A stretch of DNA of 64,000 nucleotides from Streptomyces sp. NBC_00306 (GTDB lineage Bacteria > Actinomycetota > Actinomycetes > Streptomycetales > Streptomycetaceae), in the NCBI RefSeq assembly GCF_036169555.1, contig NZ_CP108032.1, forward strand, positions 8,060,001 through 8,124,000, given 5' to 3'. The notes under the pieces were generated by a model, which saw only the letters and a program-made list of their open reading frames with translations, was not told where the DNA came from and ran no database searches. Made by a program: the position numbers and the translations under genes. Below are positions 36,661-45,640 of the stretch, one piece after another. Every line of letters starts with the position of its first letter. The first letter of the stretch is position 1.

Positions 36661-36927
36661 TCAGCCGGGCCAGGTACCGGTGAGACGGTGCACGGCTGTG
36701 GCACCACTGCGGTCAACAGCCGCTTTCACAGCAGCGTAGATAGCACCCTGGAGGGCAGCGGCGACCAAGACTTCCTTCCACTGGCGATCTGCGTCGGTGG
36801 CATCGGGCGCGTCGTCATCATGGCCGATGAGCTTCCACGCCTGCTTGAACAGTGCACCTGCCACAGCGCCTGTCACGGCCCCCATAAGGAGACCGACCGG
36901 CTTGTAGGCGATCTTGGACGCTTTCAT
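36661..36927 (-). CDS. DUF4235 small membrane protein
   Basis: 88 residues: KASKIAYKPVGLLMGAVTGA with a glycine-rich membrane helix, then WKEVLVAAALQGAIYAAVKA. This is the DUF4235 signature. The start overlaps the stop of the DUF3618 gene by 4 nt. In Streptomyces these two genes commonly follow a holin-like gene, as here. Confidence 0.9.
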   Translation of the reverse strand: MKASKIAYKPVGLLMGAVTGAVAGALFKQAWKLIGHDDDAPDATDADRQWKEVLVAAALQGAIYAAVKAAVDRSGATAVHRLTGTWPG

Positions 36928-37301
36928 CGGTACCTCCTGCTGCGTCGGATGAGCAAGACCGCGACGAAGGCGGTCGCGCAGACAGCAAGGAGCGCGTCAC
37001 GGTCAAGGCGGGTATGCCCTCCCGTTCGATACACCCTGTGCCAGGCCGCTTGCGGGGCCTCGTCGTGAAGCCTGTCGTCCAGGGCATGGGCCGAGCCGGT
37101 CAGCTGTCGCCGGGCCTGGGCGGCACGATCCTGCATATTGCTCGTGACCTGGGTCATTTTCTGGGTTGCCCGAGATTTGATGTCGGCTTTGGCAGCTAGA
37201 GCTGCAACAGTCTGGCCGAGCTCTGCGCGAGTCGCCTCCACTTGCCTGCGCAAATCATCCACGCTTGGGGAGGAGCCCTTCTCCGGAGACTGCTTCGTCA
37301 T
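36924..37301 (-). CDS. DUF3618 membrane protein
   Basis: 125 residues. The N-terminal DUF3618 block SVDDLRRQVEATRAELGQTV is followed by a helical linker and a C-terminal membrane helix (LLAVCATAFVAVLLI) with a basic end. The ATG overlaps the TGA of the upstream holin remnant (ATGA). Function unknown. Confidence 0.9.
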   Translation of the reverse strand: MTKQSPEKGSSPSVDDLRRQVEATRAELGQTVAALAAKADIKSRATQKMTQVTSNMQDRAAQARRQLTGSAHALDDRLHDEAPQAAWHRVYRTGGHTRLDRDALLAVCATAFVAVLLIRRSRRYR

Positions 37302-37690
37302 TGGCGCGCCCTCTCCTTGATCACGGCCACGTCAGGCTTGACGCTGCCGATTGCCTGCTGGGGGGCAGGGGAGTGGTAGGTGCTGATCTCACTGCCGACG
37401 ATGGCCAGGGCACCTGCACCACCATGAGGCAGACGGTGACGACGAGCGCCGCAGCTAGGGCGGCCAAACGATCGTTAGCGCTCTGAGGGCGGTAGGCGCC
37501 AGTGCCGGTAGAGCCAGCAAGCCGATCAAGCACGCTCCGCCCAACGTCGCCACCCATGCCCAACCGCTTGTCCCTGTGCAGCACCCCTACCTGGGCGAGT
37601 CGAAGCGCTCGTGTATGGGCTGCGAAAGCTGCTCCGATGCTCTTCTGGCCAGCTCGCCCGACCGGCTCTCCGTCGTGATGGTGGAGCACC
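37298..37690 (-). pseudogene. Frameshifted phage-holin-family (holin-X) gene
   Basis: Read in one frame the minus strand gives SGELARRASEQLSQPIHERF, in another a hydrophobic segment (ACLIGLLALPALAPTA), and in a third the family C-terminus IGSVKPDVAVIKERA, stopping at 37298 in an ATGA overlap with DUF3618. At least two frameshifts separate these blocks. The intact cluster order holin - DUF3618 - DUF4235 is standard in Streptomyces. Confidence 0.7.
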
Positions 37691-38081
37691 TGATCCACTG
37701 ACAGGTCATGACCTGCCCCTTCGTCTTCTACCCGCCTTCCATGGTCCGGCTGCGGCAGTTGCGCCCGTATTGTCCCGCGAGTACCCGAGCCTGCCCCACC
37801 CACTCACCACCCGCATGCTGATGTGCTCCCGGTTCGGCGCCGTGGCAGTAGTGGCAGAGCGTGGCTGTGTGACGTGGACATTGCCACCTTGATCGCAGCT
37901 GCTATTCGAGGTCGCCGTGGCGGGCTCAATCATGCTGTTGCTGGCCATGCCGAGAGAGCTTCGAAGCTTGCGGCCCGGAACAGCAGCGGGCTGAGAAGGT
38001 CCTGCTGCAGCTCAGGCGATACCAATGGAAGGAAAGGGGCAAAACGGGCGTAGGGGAGATCGTTCCGGTTACCCGGCTCGT

Positions 38082-39152
38082 ATGGTGAGCGAACAGCGCG
38101 GTAAGCAGGCCAACACTTCGTCGACGGATCGACGTGGCGACGGGGCGCCACCACCGGGCCCCCGGGGTGAACGCGATGCGCCCGACTCGCCCACGCAGGT
38201 GGGCAAAAAGTCGTGGATGGCGGTGCTCAAACGCACGTTCAAAGAGTTCAAGCAGGATGAATTGACGGATCGGGCTGCAGCCCTGACCTACTACGCCATC
38301 CTGGCTCTGTTTCCCGCTCTGCTGGTCTTGATCTCACTGCTCGGGATCGTGGGCGAATCGGCCACCCAGTCTGTCCTCGACAACATCAAGAAGCTCGCGC
38401 CGGGCGCGGCTCAGGATGTGCTCGCCAACGCAGTGACACAGCTCCAGGGCAGCGCAGGGGTGGGTTCTATCCTCGCGATCGTCGGCCTGGTCGGAGCAGT
38501 GTGGTCGGCGTCCGGATATGTGGCCGCCTTCATTCGCACCTCCAACGCGGTCTACGATCTGCCGGAAGGTCGGCCGGTGTGGAAAGTGCTCCCTGTGCGC
38601 GTCGGCCTGACTCTTGTGTTGATGATCCTGGCCTGCGTCAGTGCACTGATCGTCGTGTTCACTGGCGGACTCGCCCGGCAGATCGGTACTGCCTTGGGAG
38701 TTGGTGACACCGCCTTGATCGTATGGTCGATTGCGAAGTGGCCTGTGCTGGTCGTGCTCGTGACCCTCATGCTGGCGATCTTGTACTGGGCCGCCCCGAA
38801 CGCCAAAGACCGCGGGTTCAAGTTCATCTCCCTCGGCAGCGTTCTCGCTCTGATCATCTGGTTGCTTGCGTCTGCCGGATTCGCGCTCTACGTCGCGAAC
38901 TTCGCGTCCTACAACAAGACCTACGGGACCCTGGCCGGCGTCATCATCTTCCTCGTCTGGCTCTGGATCACCAACCTCGCAATTCTGCTCGGTCTCGAAT
39001 TCGACGCGGAACTGGCACGCGAACGAGCCATCATCGCCGGGCACCCCCACCGCGAAGAGCCCTACGTAGAACCGCGTGACACCCGAAAATGGACCGACGA
39101 GGACCGTCAGGCCATGGGCGACACCGGACCCGTGGACTCTCGAGACAACTGA
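38082..39152 (+). CDS. YihY/BrkB-family inner membrane protein
   Basis: 356 residues. After a hydrophilic N-terminus (about 55 residues) comes FKQDELTDRAAALTYYAILALFPALLVLISLLG and six membrane helices, ending in the conserved TYGTLAGVIIFLVWLWITNLAILLGLEFDAELAR. The C-terminal tail is acidic. Transport function unproven in this family. The ATG at 38082 lacks a clear ribosome site; GCGT-N15-GGTTAC upstream (38048-38072) would give a leaderless mRNA, but this is weak. An in-frame ATG at 38025 is an alternative. Confidence 0.9.
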   Translation: MVSEQRGKQANTSSTDRRGDGAPPPGPRGERDAPDSPTQVGKKSWMAVLKRTFKEFKQDELTDRAAALTYYAILALFPALLVLISLLGIVGESATQSVLDNIKKLAPGAAQDVLANAVTQLQGSAGVGSILAIVGLVGAVWSASGYVAAFIRTSNAVYDLPEGRPVWKVLPVRVGLTLVLMILACVSALIVVFTGGLARQIGTALGVGDTALIVWSIAKWPVLVVLVTLMLAILYWAAPNAKDRGFKFISLGSVLALIIWLLASAGFALYVANFASYNKTYGTLAGVIIFLVWLWITNLAILLGLEFDAELARERAIIAGHPHREEPYVEPRDTRKWTDEDRQAMGDTGPVDSRDN

Positions 39153-39829
39153 CTCCGCAAGTGAGGGGCGTCAATGACGTCAGTCCTGCCCGCAGTCCAC
39201 AACTGCTGCCCGGTCAGAGGAATCAGGCCAAGCGGGAAACACGCACGGTGGCGCTGTTGCGGCGCCGATCAACGGAGGGCTCGGGAAGCTGGACACAGGG
39301 TCGGATAGTTGGCGCATGCGCGGTGCCCCGGCCCGAACCTGTGAGCCGGCGTTCCAGGCTCACGGCATCCCCGCTGACGCCGCCATGTGACGTTGTCTGC
39401 AAGCTGGCTGTGGATCGAACCCGAAGCCGGGGTTGTCGCAGGATGGCGACGGGCTGACGGCCGTACCGGGTGGCCCGCAGTGCTCAGCGGCTGCCGTGAG
39501 CAGTACTGCAGTAGGCGCGGCGGGCAGGGCAGTAGGCGGTACACGGTCTGCATGCAGCACCACCCGAACTGAGTTCTGCCGGTCGGCCTGTGTCACAGGC
39601 ATCCGAACCTGCGGCTCCCAGGTGCGCGCGCTCTGCATGTTCGATCGCGCGAATGCCGCCGTGAGGCTCCGCCGTCACGGCGATGGCAGTGGCGCACATG
39701 TATGCCCGCGTCTGGCGTCGTTGGTGTCCGTGGTGGATGTCCGGGACGTCAGGTGAACGTGCACGCCGAACGGCTTGCCTGGGCAACGGCTGCATGCGGA
39801 TTGCTGGCCCGACCATCTACCGACAGGGG
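39153..39829. other. Intergenic region, no supported gene
   Basis: About 680 bp. Frames on both strands are short or compositionally odd; no family resemblance. Confidence 0.5.
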
Positions 39830-40000
39830 TCAAGGGGCCGGGCGTCGCTGCGAGCGCGATATCGAGCGCACGAGCAGGTACAGGACGGCGACGACGACAA
39901 GCAGCACCCCGATGGAGAGCAGGTGCAGCATTCCGTCCACGACAGCGCCGATAATGACCAGCGCAATGGCGATGCTGAGAAGAATCAGGAAAAGGGCCAT
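39830..40000 (-). CDS. Micro-membrane protein of 56 residues
   Basis: On the minus strand an ATG at 40000, preceded by GGGGAGG eight bases upstream, opens a 56-codon frame. It has two hydrophobic segments, ALFLILLSIAIALVIIGAV and LLSIGVLLVVVAVLYLLV, and a basic tail (RSISRSQRRPAP). It resembles the small hydrophobic stress proteins of actinobacteria but I cannot name a family. It is followed in the 5' direction by the DUF6131 gene (62 bp gap), likely co-transcribed. Confidence 0.65.
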   Translation of the reverse strand: MALFLILLSIAIALVIIGAVVDGMLHLLSIGVLLVVVAVLYLLVRSISRSQRRPAP

Positions 40001-40061
40001 CGCACGCCTCCCCGAGTCGTGGCTGTGGCAGGGGGACTACATCAGGGCGAAGCCGAACTGC

Positions 40062-40217
40062 CTACCAGTAGTGGCGGCGTCCGCCGACCGCGTGGCCGAC
40101 TGCCCCAAGGATCCACAAAATGAGTCCGATGACGACTAGGACGATCCCGATGGTCCACAAGATGGAGATGCTGGCTACGAAGCCGATGATCAGCAGGATG
40201 ACCCCGATAATGATCAT
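40062..40217 (-). CDS. DUF6131 micro-membrane protein, second copy
   Basis: 51 residues: two membrane segments (IIIGVILLIIGFVASISIL and IGIVLVVIGLILWILGAV), then the tail GHAVGGRRHYW. GGAGG precedes the ATG at 40217. Same length, topology and GGR-containing tail as the protein at 9874-10029, so they are paralogues. Confidence 0.8.
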   Translation of the reverse strand: MIIIGVILLIIGFVASISILWTIGIVLVVIGLILWILGAVGHAVGGRRHYW

Positions 40218-40494
40218 GATGACCTCCAGTCTCGCGTCTGCCTCATTTTCAGTGTAGGCGCGCCCCGTGGCGGTGGCCTGTCAAGCAGTCCCCGAGTTCG
40301 CGACTCGGATTCTCGGGGGGTGGCCTTGTGCGATTTCTCGTATGGCTCTCTCCCTGTGCGGTCGGGCGGATGCTTGCGCAGCATGCCAATTCTCTGCAGT
40401 GGACGGCGGCAGCCCGAGTGCTGGCACGGCCGGTCGCGGACATTCCTCCCCGCGGGTTCTGCGAGATGCCGTCCTGGTATCCGGCGAAGGATTC

Positions 40495-41091
40495 CTAGTC
40501 GACGCGATGGGCGCCGTGACGGACTTGTCGGAGGCGGACCTTCGACGGGAGACGGTCCAGTCCCGCCGAGTCCCTTGCGCGTGTGAGCGTTTCCCGGCTG
40601 AGTCGACCCAGGATCTGCTCCGGTTCCCCGTCAGGCTCCAGCCACAGCCGCACTCGTGCGACCGGGACAGTACGTCGGCCCGTGAGCCGTACGTGAGCCC
40701 GTGAGACTCCGTCCAGGGTTTGGACTTCTTCCTCCATCACGTTCTCCAGCGCGTGGCCGTTGAGTTGGGTCGTTGCGCCGTCTTTGCTGTCGACGAGGAT
40801 TTGCCCCAGCCGGTCTTTGCGTAGTTGGGCGACAAGCCACCACAGCAGCAGGGCCAGCAACACGACGAGCGCCGCGATGACGGCCGGCCACCACAAGCCC
40901 TGTTCCCGCCACCGGGTGCGTCCCTCCACGCCCAGCACTACATCGTCCGGACCACGAAAGGGCCACCAGCCCGGCACGTCGAAACCCCAGCGGCGCTGCA
41001 GATCCAGGCCGCCCAGCAGTGCGCCGCCACCGAGGGCGAACAGACCAAGGCCCAGCAGTCCCAGCAGCACCCGGTTCGCTGTCTTGAGCAT
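40495..41091 (-). CDS. amaP: Alkaline-shock membrane anchor AmaP-like protein
   Basis: 198 residues. It begins MLKTANRVLLGLLGLGLFA (first helix), has a second helix WWPAVIAALVVLLALLLWWL and ends in a soluble domain resembling Asp23 (RAHVRLTGRRTVPVARVRLW). AmaP anchors Asp23 at the membrane in Gram-positive bacteria. It is the last gene of the Asp23 cluster. Confidence 0.8.
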   Translation of the reverse strand: MLKTANRVLLGLLGLGLFALGGGALLGGLDLQRRWGFDVPGWWPFRGPDDVVLGVEGRTRWREQGLWWPAVIAALVVLLALLLWWLVAQLRKDRLGQILVDSKDGATTQLNGHALENVMEEEVQTLDGVSRAHVRLTGRRTVPVARVRLWLEPDGEPEQILGRLSRETLTRARDSAGLDRLPSKVRLRQVRHGAHRVD

Positions 41092-41101
41092 CGGGATCGA
41101 C

Positions 41102-41782
41102 TCAGCCCTTCTTCGAACGCCGCACGCGCACGGACAGCGTGGGTTGCCGGGACAGCCCCAGGGTTGTCGTGGCCTTGCCCAGCGTGGCATCGAGGTCCGC
41201 GCGAACCTCGTCGAGATCACGGAAGTGTGACTGCGCCCGGGCTTTGACCTTCCGGCGCCCGACATCGACCCGAGCCGACTCGACACCGGGCACCCGCACG
41301 GCCCGGTCACGGAGGATCAGGGCAGCTGCGCGGCGGTCGAGCCCGGCGCGGACCTCCCCGATTTCTCGGCTGCCGATGGGCTGCCGCATGGGTAGCAGCC
41401 TGCGCAGTCCCGGCGTCACCGCCAGCAGGAAGAGCCACAGGCCCAGGGCCATCGCCACTGCGGCTCCGGCAATCACCCAGATGTCGTCCAACGGCCGCGT
41501 GGCCAGCTCATCGGCGAGCTGCCGTCGCCAGCGCATCCCGGGCCGGCCCGCCCGCACCGACACCACGTCGTACAGGAGCAGTCCAGTAGCTGTGACGGAC
41601 AGCAGGGCCACCATGGTCGCGGGGATCCGCCGTGCAGACCAAAAACGGTGCGACGACCTGCCCGATTCACGAACGGCCTCTTTTGTCGCGCCGGTATCCG
41701 GGGGCCCTCCCGGAGAAGCTGCCTCTCCAGGATCGGAGGGAGAGCCGCTGCCGCCGGTCGGGCGCCACGTGTTCGCGCTCAT
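41102..41782 (-). CDS. DUF6286 membrane protein of the Asp23 cluster
   Basis: 226 residues. A hydrophilic N-terminus precedes two membrane helices (IPATMVALLSVTATGLLLYD and WVIAGAAVAMALGLWLFLLA) and a C-terminal Asp23-like domain (LRDRAVRVPGVESARVDVGR). This is typical of DUF6286. Its ATG overlaps the end of the frameshifted Asp23-like gene by 4 nt, and AmaP follows 10 bp later. Confidence 0.82.
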   Translation of the reverse strand: MSANTWRPTGGSGSPSDPGEAASPGGPPDTGATKEAVRESGRSSHRFWSARRIPATMVALLSVTATGLLLYDVVSVRAGRPGMRWRRQLADELATRPLDDIWVIAGAAVAMALGLWLFLLAVTPGLRRLLPMRQPIGSREIGEVRAGLDRRAAALILRDRAVRVPGVESARVDVGRRKVKARAQSHFRDLDEVRADLDATLGKATTTLGLSRQPTLSVRVRRSKKG

Positions 41783-42221
41783 TTCACCCTCTCCTGGTCT
41801 GTACGCCGCGAGTGGACCGAGTGCAGCCTCTCCACCGAGACCACGAGGTCAGACACATCCATGCCGGCCCATGCCCTGAGCCGTTCGGCGACCTCTCGGC
41901 GCACCGCAGCGCACTGAGCACCGATGTCCGACGGATAGCCCAGCTCCAGGGCGATGCGCATCCGCACTTCGCCGAGCACCGATCCGAGCTCGGCGGAATC
42001 ACGCCCTCGCTCTCTGTCATTCCGCTCCGGTGCGCGCCGCACCAACCTGGTCCGCGCGGCGTCCGGCGGCCCGGAGGTACGTCACCGGCCGTCTCGGTGA
42101 ACCGACTCAGCGCCTCGCGCGTCACCTGGGAAGCAATCTTCGCGGCGACCCGGTCGGTGACTGTGGTCGCGCCCCGCTCCTCGCGAGGGACGGCTGGGCG
42201 TCGATCGGCTGCCCTGGTCAC
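41779..42221 (-). pseudogene. Frameshifted Asp23/Gls24-family gene
   Basis: From a GTG at 42221 (4-nt overlap with the DUF2273-like gene) the first frame reads REERGATTVTDRVAAKIASQ and continues to about 42060. The family's second half (MRIALELGYPSDIGAQCAAV and onward to VERLHS) is in another frame ending at 41779. In that second frame a stop lies just upstream, so the two halves cannot be one uninterrupted gene. Either a real frameshift or a base-calling error; the gene-end overlaps on both sides are preserved. Confidence 0.7.
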
Positions 42222-42445
42222 TGCCGCCAGTCTCTCCGAGCGCCTCGCTGGTCATCGCGGATCCGCTGCTGGTCGCTTCGGCGGCGGACAAAGTCACCCG
42301 GTTCCAGATCACCTTCCGTCAACCGCCCGGCGACAAGTCCAACGGCACCCAGTACCAGCACCAGCAGGAAAGCCCAGAAGCCACCGAAGTATGCGGCGAA
42401 ACCCAGCGCCATTCCGGCGATCAAACCCACCATGGTTCTGCTCAT
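42218..42445 (-). CDS. DUF2273-like small membrane protein
   Basis: 75 residues. MSRTMVGLIAGMALGFAAYF and FWAFLLVLVLGAVGLVAGRL form two helices, followed by a charged tail rich in Arg, Asp and Gln. Small DUF2273 proteins are regular partners of Asp23 genes. AAGGAG precedes the ATG at 42445. Confidence 0.8.
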   Translation of the reverse strand: MSRTMVGLIAGMALGFAAYFGGFWAFLLVLVLGAVGLVAGRLTEGDLEPGDFVRRRSDQQRIRDDQRGARRDWRQ

Positions 42446-42481
42446 CACGCGCTCCTTCACCCAGCATCCGGCTCCGCCGCG

Positions 42482-42913
42482 CTACTGGACCCGTTGCCGC
42501 TCCTCGCTTTCATCCTCCTCGTCGGGCAGCTTCACATCACTGACCACGATGTTGACTTCCACGACTTCCCGCCCCGCCATCCGTTCCACTGCGGAGATCA
42601 CGTTCTCCCGTACTGCACCTGCCACGTCCGTGATCGAGACGCCGAAGTCGACAACGATCTCCAGATCGATGGCTGCCTGCACCTCTCCAACCTCGACACT
42701 GACCCCACGTGTTACGGACTTGCCGCTACCGGCGCCGGGCATCCGCTCCCGCATCGAGCCCATCGAACGTGCGAATCCACTGCCAAGGGCATGAACGCCG
42801 AGTACATCCCGTGCGGCCATCCCGGCGATCTTCTCCACCACCACATCGGCGACAGTCGTCCGACCACGAGAGCCGGGCGCGCCACCGCGCCTTGCGCCGG
42901 CGTTCTCAGTCAT
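42482..42913 (-). CDS. Asp23/Gls24 family envelope stress protein
   Basis: 143 residues. The core RTTVADVVVEKIAGMAARDV, GVHALG, SVEVGEVQAAIDLEIVVDFG and IVVSDVKLPDEE is a complete Asp23 domain. Asp23 proteins are abundant general-stress proteins located at the envelope, anchored by AmaP. It is the first gene of the minus-strand cluster, preceded by GGGAGG and an AT-rich promoter region. Confidence 0.9.
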   Translation of the reverse strand: MTENAGARRGGAPGSRGRTTVADVVVEKIAGMAARDVLGVHALGSGFARSMGSMRERMPGAGSGKSVTRGVSVEVGEVQAAIDLEIVVDFGVSITDVAGAVRENVISAVERMAGREVVEVNIVVSDVKLPDEEDESEERQRVQ

Positions 42914-42959
42914 CAGGCCATTCCTCCCTTACGGAGCACGCCTGGCATTCCTCGGTCAA

Positions 42960-42965
42960 ATTATA
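42960..42965 (-). promoter_or_regulatory. AT-rich promoter region of the Asp23 cluster
   Basis: A perfect TATAAT on the minus strand within an unusually AT-rich island (about 42955-42990). The 17-nt-spaced -35 (CCTTAA) is poor. On the plus strand the same island precedes an AAGGAG and ATG at 43002. Confidence 0.4.
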
Positions 42966-43107
42966 TTCACTTTTAGTGTCTTTTAAGGAGAAGTAACGAC
43001 CATGAGTCTGGTGGCCCGGCGATTACCAGGGAGCGCTGCCGGGAGCCCGAGAGGACATGCCGGGCGCAAGGGCAGGAAGAGCAACGAACCTGGGAGAGGG
43101 TGGACAG

Positions 43108-43870
43108 GTGAATACCGAGGAGTGGATGCAGGCAGTACGCGGTCAGCTCGACCTGGGTCGACTGCTCCCGCTCGGAGGGCCCGATGACGGGACATGGATC
43201 ACGGAGCAAGCGGCCCTCCTGACCCTCCGGCGTACGGCCGCTGCGATTCCCGGCATGGTTGGAGAGTGTGCGCATTGGACCTGCGCCGCACGAGCCCGTG
43301 TCCGAACCGGCCGTCCGCCCGCCGGTCAGCGCGCTGCCACCTGGCCCGCTCAGGATCGAGGCCGCCTTCACCGCGTCCGTCGCGCAGCCACTGCACCAGG
43401 CCGCCGACCAGTTGAGGAGCACACTGCTCAACGTGGCCGCTGAACGGCTCGGCCTGATCACCGTGGCAGTTGATCTGCGCGTCACGGATCTCCATGAAAG
43501 CACGGAGACAGACGTCGGGTCGCGGACCGCAGAGAAGACCACCAGGTCCCCGTCGGAATCTGCGCCCGCGCGAAACTCGACCCTGACCGGAACAGAACCC
43601 GTGCGGGGCCCATTGGGGAGCTGGACGGCGTCGTGTCTGCCGTTCCGGGCGTCGCTCGCCTCACTGCTGCGCTGGGAGGTCACCCGATCAGGGTGGAGCA
43701 ACAGGACGATCCGCCCGGCCGGCACATCGAGGGTGCAGCTCGCGGTCGCGCCCGGACACCATCCCTTGGAAGTCGCCCGCGCTGTCCGGGCAGCGGTAAC
43801 CGGCGCAGCCGCTCGTGACACCAACGCCCCGGTAACCGTTGCCGTCCTCGTCACCGAAACCGCGGCCTAG
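43108..43870 (+). pseudogene. Frameshifted P10-like / Asp23-cluster companion gene
   Basis: A GTG at 43108 (GGGAGAGGG upstream) opens a frame that reads EEWMQAVRGQLDLGRLLPLG and WITEQAALLTLRRTAAAIPG. The continuation PPVSALPPGPLRIEAAFTAS to about 43490 is in a second frame. GVARLTAALGGHPIRV is in a third, and the end (RVQLAVAPGHHPLEVARAVR to VTVAVLVTETAA, stop 43870) is back in the second. Together they rebuild the protein annotated in Streptomyces as a nucleopolyhedrovirus P10 family protein. At least three shifts, so a real pseudogene. Confidence 0.75.
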
Positions 43871-44059
43871 CTCCATTGCCCTGTCTGCGCCAAACGGCAG
43901 CTAAACGTCAGAACGCCGCGCACACGCGGCAAGGCGCGGAGAGACGGGATGCCACTCCCAGGAGGCCAGTGGCTGCACAGCAGCCCCAGCGCGTACGGGC
44001 GATGCGGTTTGGGATCCACCTGCGGACCGATGCCTTCGTCAGCGCCGATCCCGGAGCTC

Positions 44060-44330
44060 GGATTTTCCGAGTCCGATGATCACCAGCTCCTCCTTGTTCT
44101 GATCCGCTTCCATCAGGCCTTGATGTGCGCCAGAGGTGTCGGGACTGCAGGACCGGCCCGAGGGCAACCCCGTGGTCGGCCACCTCCGCTTCCAGGTCGG
44201 CCGCCCGCAACTGTCGCAGGGTCGACTCCTCCCTGCTGAGTCCCGAGTGAACGAGCAGCAGGTTGCCTCGAGGGTGTAGCAGCGGCGGCGCTTCACCCGG
44301 GCCCCCGACGGGATCGTCCGATCGAACGCA
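44060..44330 (-). pseudogene. C-terminal remnant of a HemK2-like methyltransferase
   Basis: The minus strand gives LLVHSGLSREESTLRQLR, AADLEAEVADHGVALGPVLQ and EADQNKEELVIIGLGKSE, in more than one frame. These match the C-terminal third of the intact methyltransferase at 8898-9599, and the DNA is recognisably similar along about 240 bp. The S-adenosylmethionine-binding part is absent. Confidence 0.8.
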
Positions 44331-44589
44331 CTTGCCACTTCACGTTTGGTTCGTGTCGGACCGCGCCTAGCCGCTGGTCGATTCGCAGGATAGATCATGG
44401 AAATTGACCAGACGCAGTGGAGCACGACCAGCATCCCAGGCCTGGAGGTCCGCCAGGACAGGGTTACCGTCACCGCAATGCGGCTATGGGGATGGGAGGG
44501 GGCGTTGCCACTTTCCCTGGTCCGGGCTGCCGTGGAAGCGTCGGCTGACACGGCGGATTCGATGATGCTGCCGGTGTCCGATGGGCAGG

Positions 44590-44960
44590 GTACTTGTTGA
44601 TGTAGGTGCCGTCGCGGAGCAAAATGTGGCCGCGGCAGGCCAGAGTCCCGCCCATCGTGGGTGTTGGCCCTGTCACCGCGGACGGGCGGGCGGTGGCCAG
44701 GCGTGTGTCGGCGTCGATGATGACCTGCACGTTGGCGGACAACCAGTAGGTGGGTTTCGAGGCGCCGACCTTGCCGTCACCGACCGGGACCAGCGTGCCG
44801 TCCACGATCCGCAGCCGGTCGGCCGCATCGACGGGACGTGAGGCCGGCTCGAGCGCAAGCAGGCCGCAGCCGCTGGGTGCCTGCGCTCCGTGGCCGGCGA
44901 GGCCTTTGCCGCGACGTACCAGTTGCCGTGCGGTCGAGCGGCCGACGGAGCGACAGACGG
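44590..44960 (-). mobile_element. Decayed IS5-type transposase fragment
   Basis: RLRIVDGTLVPVGDGKVGAS, then NVQVIIDADTRLATARPSAV resembles the catalytic-Asp block (VDGTLVP) and the following strand of Streptomyces IS5-family transposases. Flanking sequence on the same strand continues in different frames. No inverted repeats found. Confidence 0.55.
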
Positions 44961-45005
44961 CACGACCCTGTTTGACGGCGCGGTATGAGCGGGGACAGCC
45001 CGAAC

Positions 45006-45419
45006 ATGGGTGACTACGACAACGCGATCACAGTGGCCGTTCCGCCTCGCCGGCTCTTCGCATACTTGGCCGATGTGGAGAACCTCCCCCACTACATGCC
45101 GCGACTGACCGCTGCCCAGCCCCACGACGGCGACCGAGTCACGGTCACCGCACATATCGATCCCGAGGACGCGCCGGAGCAGGACGTCACCAGCGAGGCC
45201 TGGATCCGCGTCCTTGAGGAGGGTAGGACCCTCGAATGGGGTGCACCCGGGCCAAACGAATACCATGGCCGCCTCCATGTCGGCAGGGGCGAAAGCGCGG
45301 ACACCTCCCGTTTGAGCGTTGAGCTGCACACGGCACGCACCGAAGGAGAACAGGTTGACGAGGGGCTGCGGGAGGCGCTACGTGGCATCAAGGCCGCCGT
45401 CGAAGCCCCCGAGCACTAG
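45006..45419 (+). CDS. SRPBCC-family protein
   Basis: 137 residues from the ATG at 45006 (an in-frame ATG at 44985 is alternative). The pattern NAITVAVPPRRLFAYLADVENLPHYMPRLTA is the classic start of a helix-grip (START/Bet v1) fold, with later strands SEAWIRVLEEGRTLEWGA. Probably binds a hydrophobic ligand. Unrelated in detail to the SRPBCC protein at 8289-8783. Confidence 0.8.
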   Translation: MGDYDNAITVAVPPRRLFAYLADVENLPHYMPRLTAAQPHDGDRVTVTAHIDPEDAPEQDVTSEAWIRVLEEGRTLEWGAPGPNEYHGRLHVGRGESADTSRLSVELHTARTEGEQVDEGLREALRGIKAAVEAPEH

Positions 45420-45479
45420 GCAGAAAGGGCACCCGACAGATAGCTGACTGGAATGCTTGAGCACCGTGCGCCTCTCCTA

Positions 45480-45640
45480 CGCGGCGCTGCAGGGCGCGGT
45501 GCGCGTGGCTTTTCACGGTGCCGAGCGGCAGGCCGTCCGGTGCGCGATCTGAGGGTGCGCGAGGTCGTACGACCGCGGCGATGTGGCCGGGCCCCGCGGC
45601 GAGGCGAAGTTCAGCAGCATCGCTGCACCACGCTCCCCGG
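45480..45640 (-). pseudogene. Remnant of an ECF-type sigma factor (region 4)
   Basis: The minus strand reads DGLPLGTVKSHAHRALQRR, the DNA-binding helix-turn-helix of sigma-70 region 4.2, preceded in other frames by pieces such as YDLAHPQIA. Multiple frame changes and no region 2. Confidence 0.5.
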
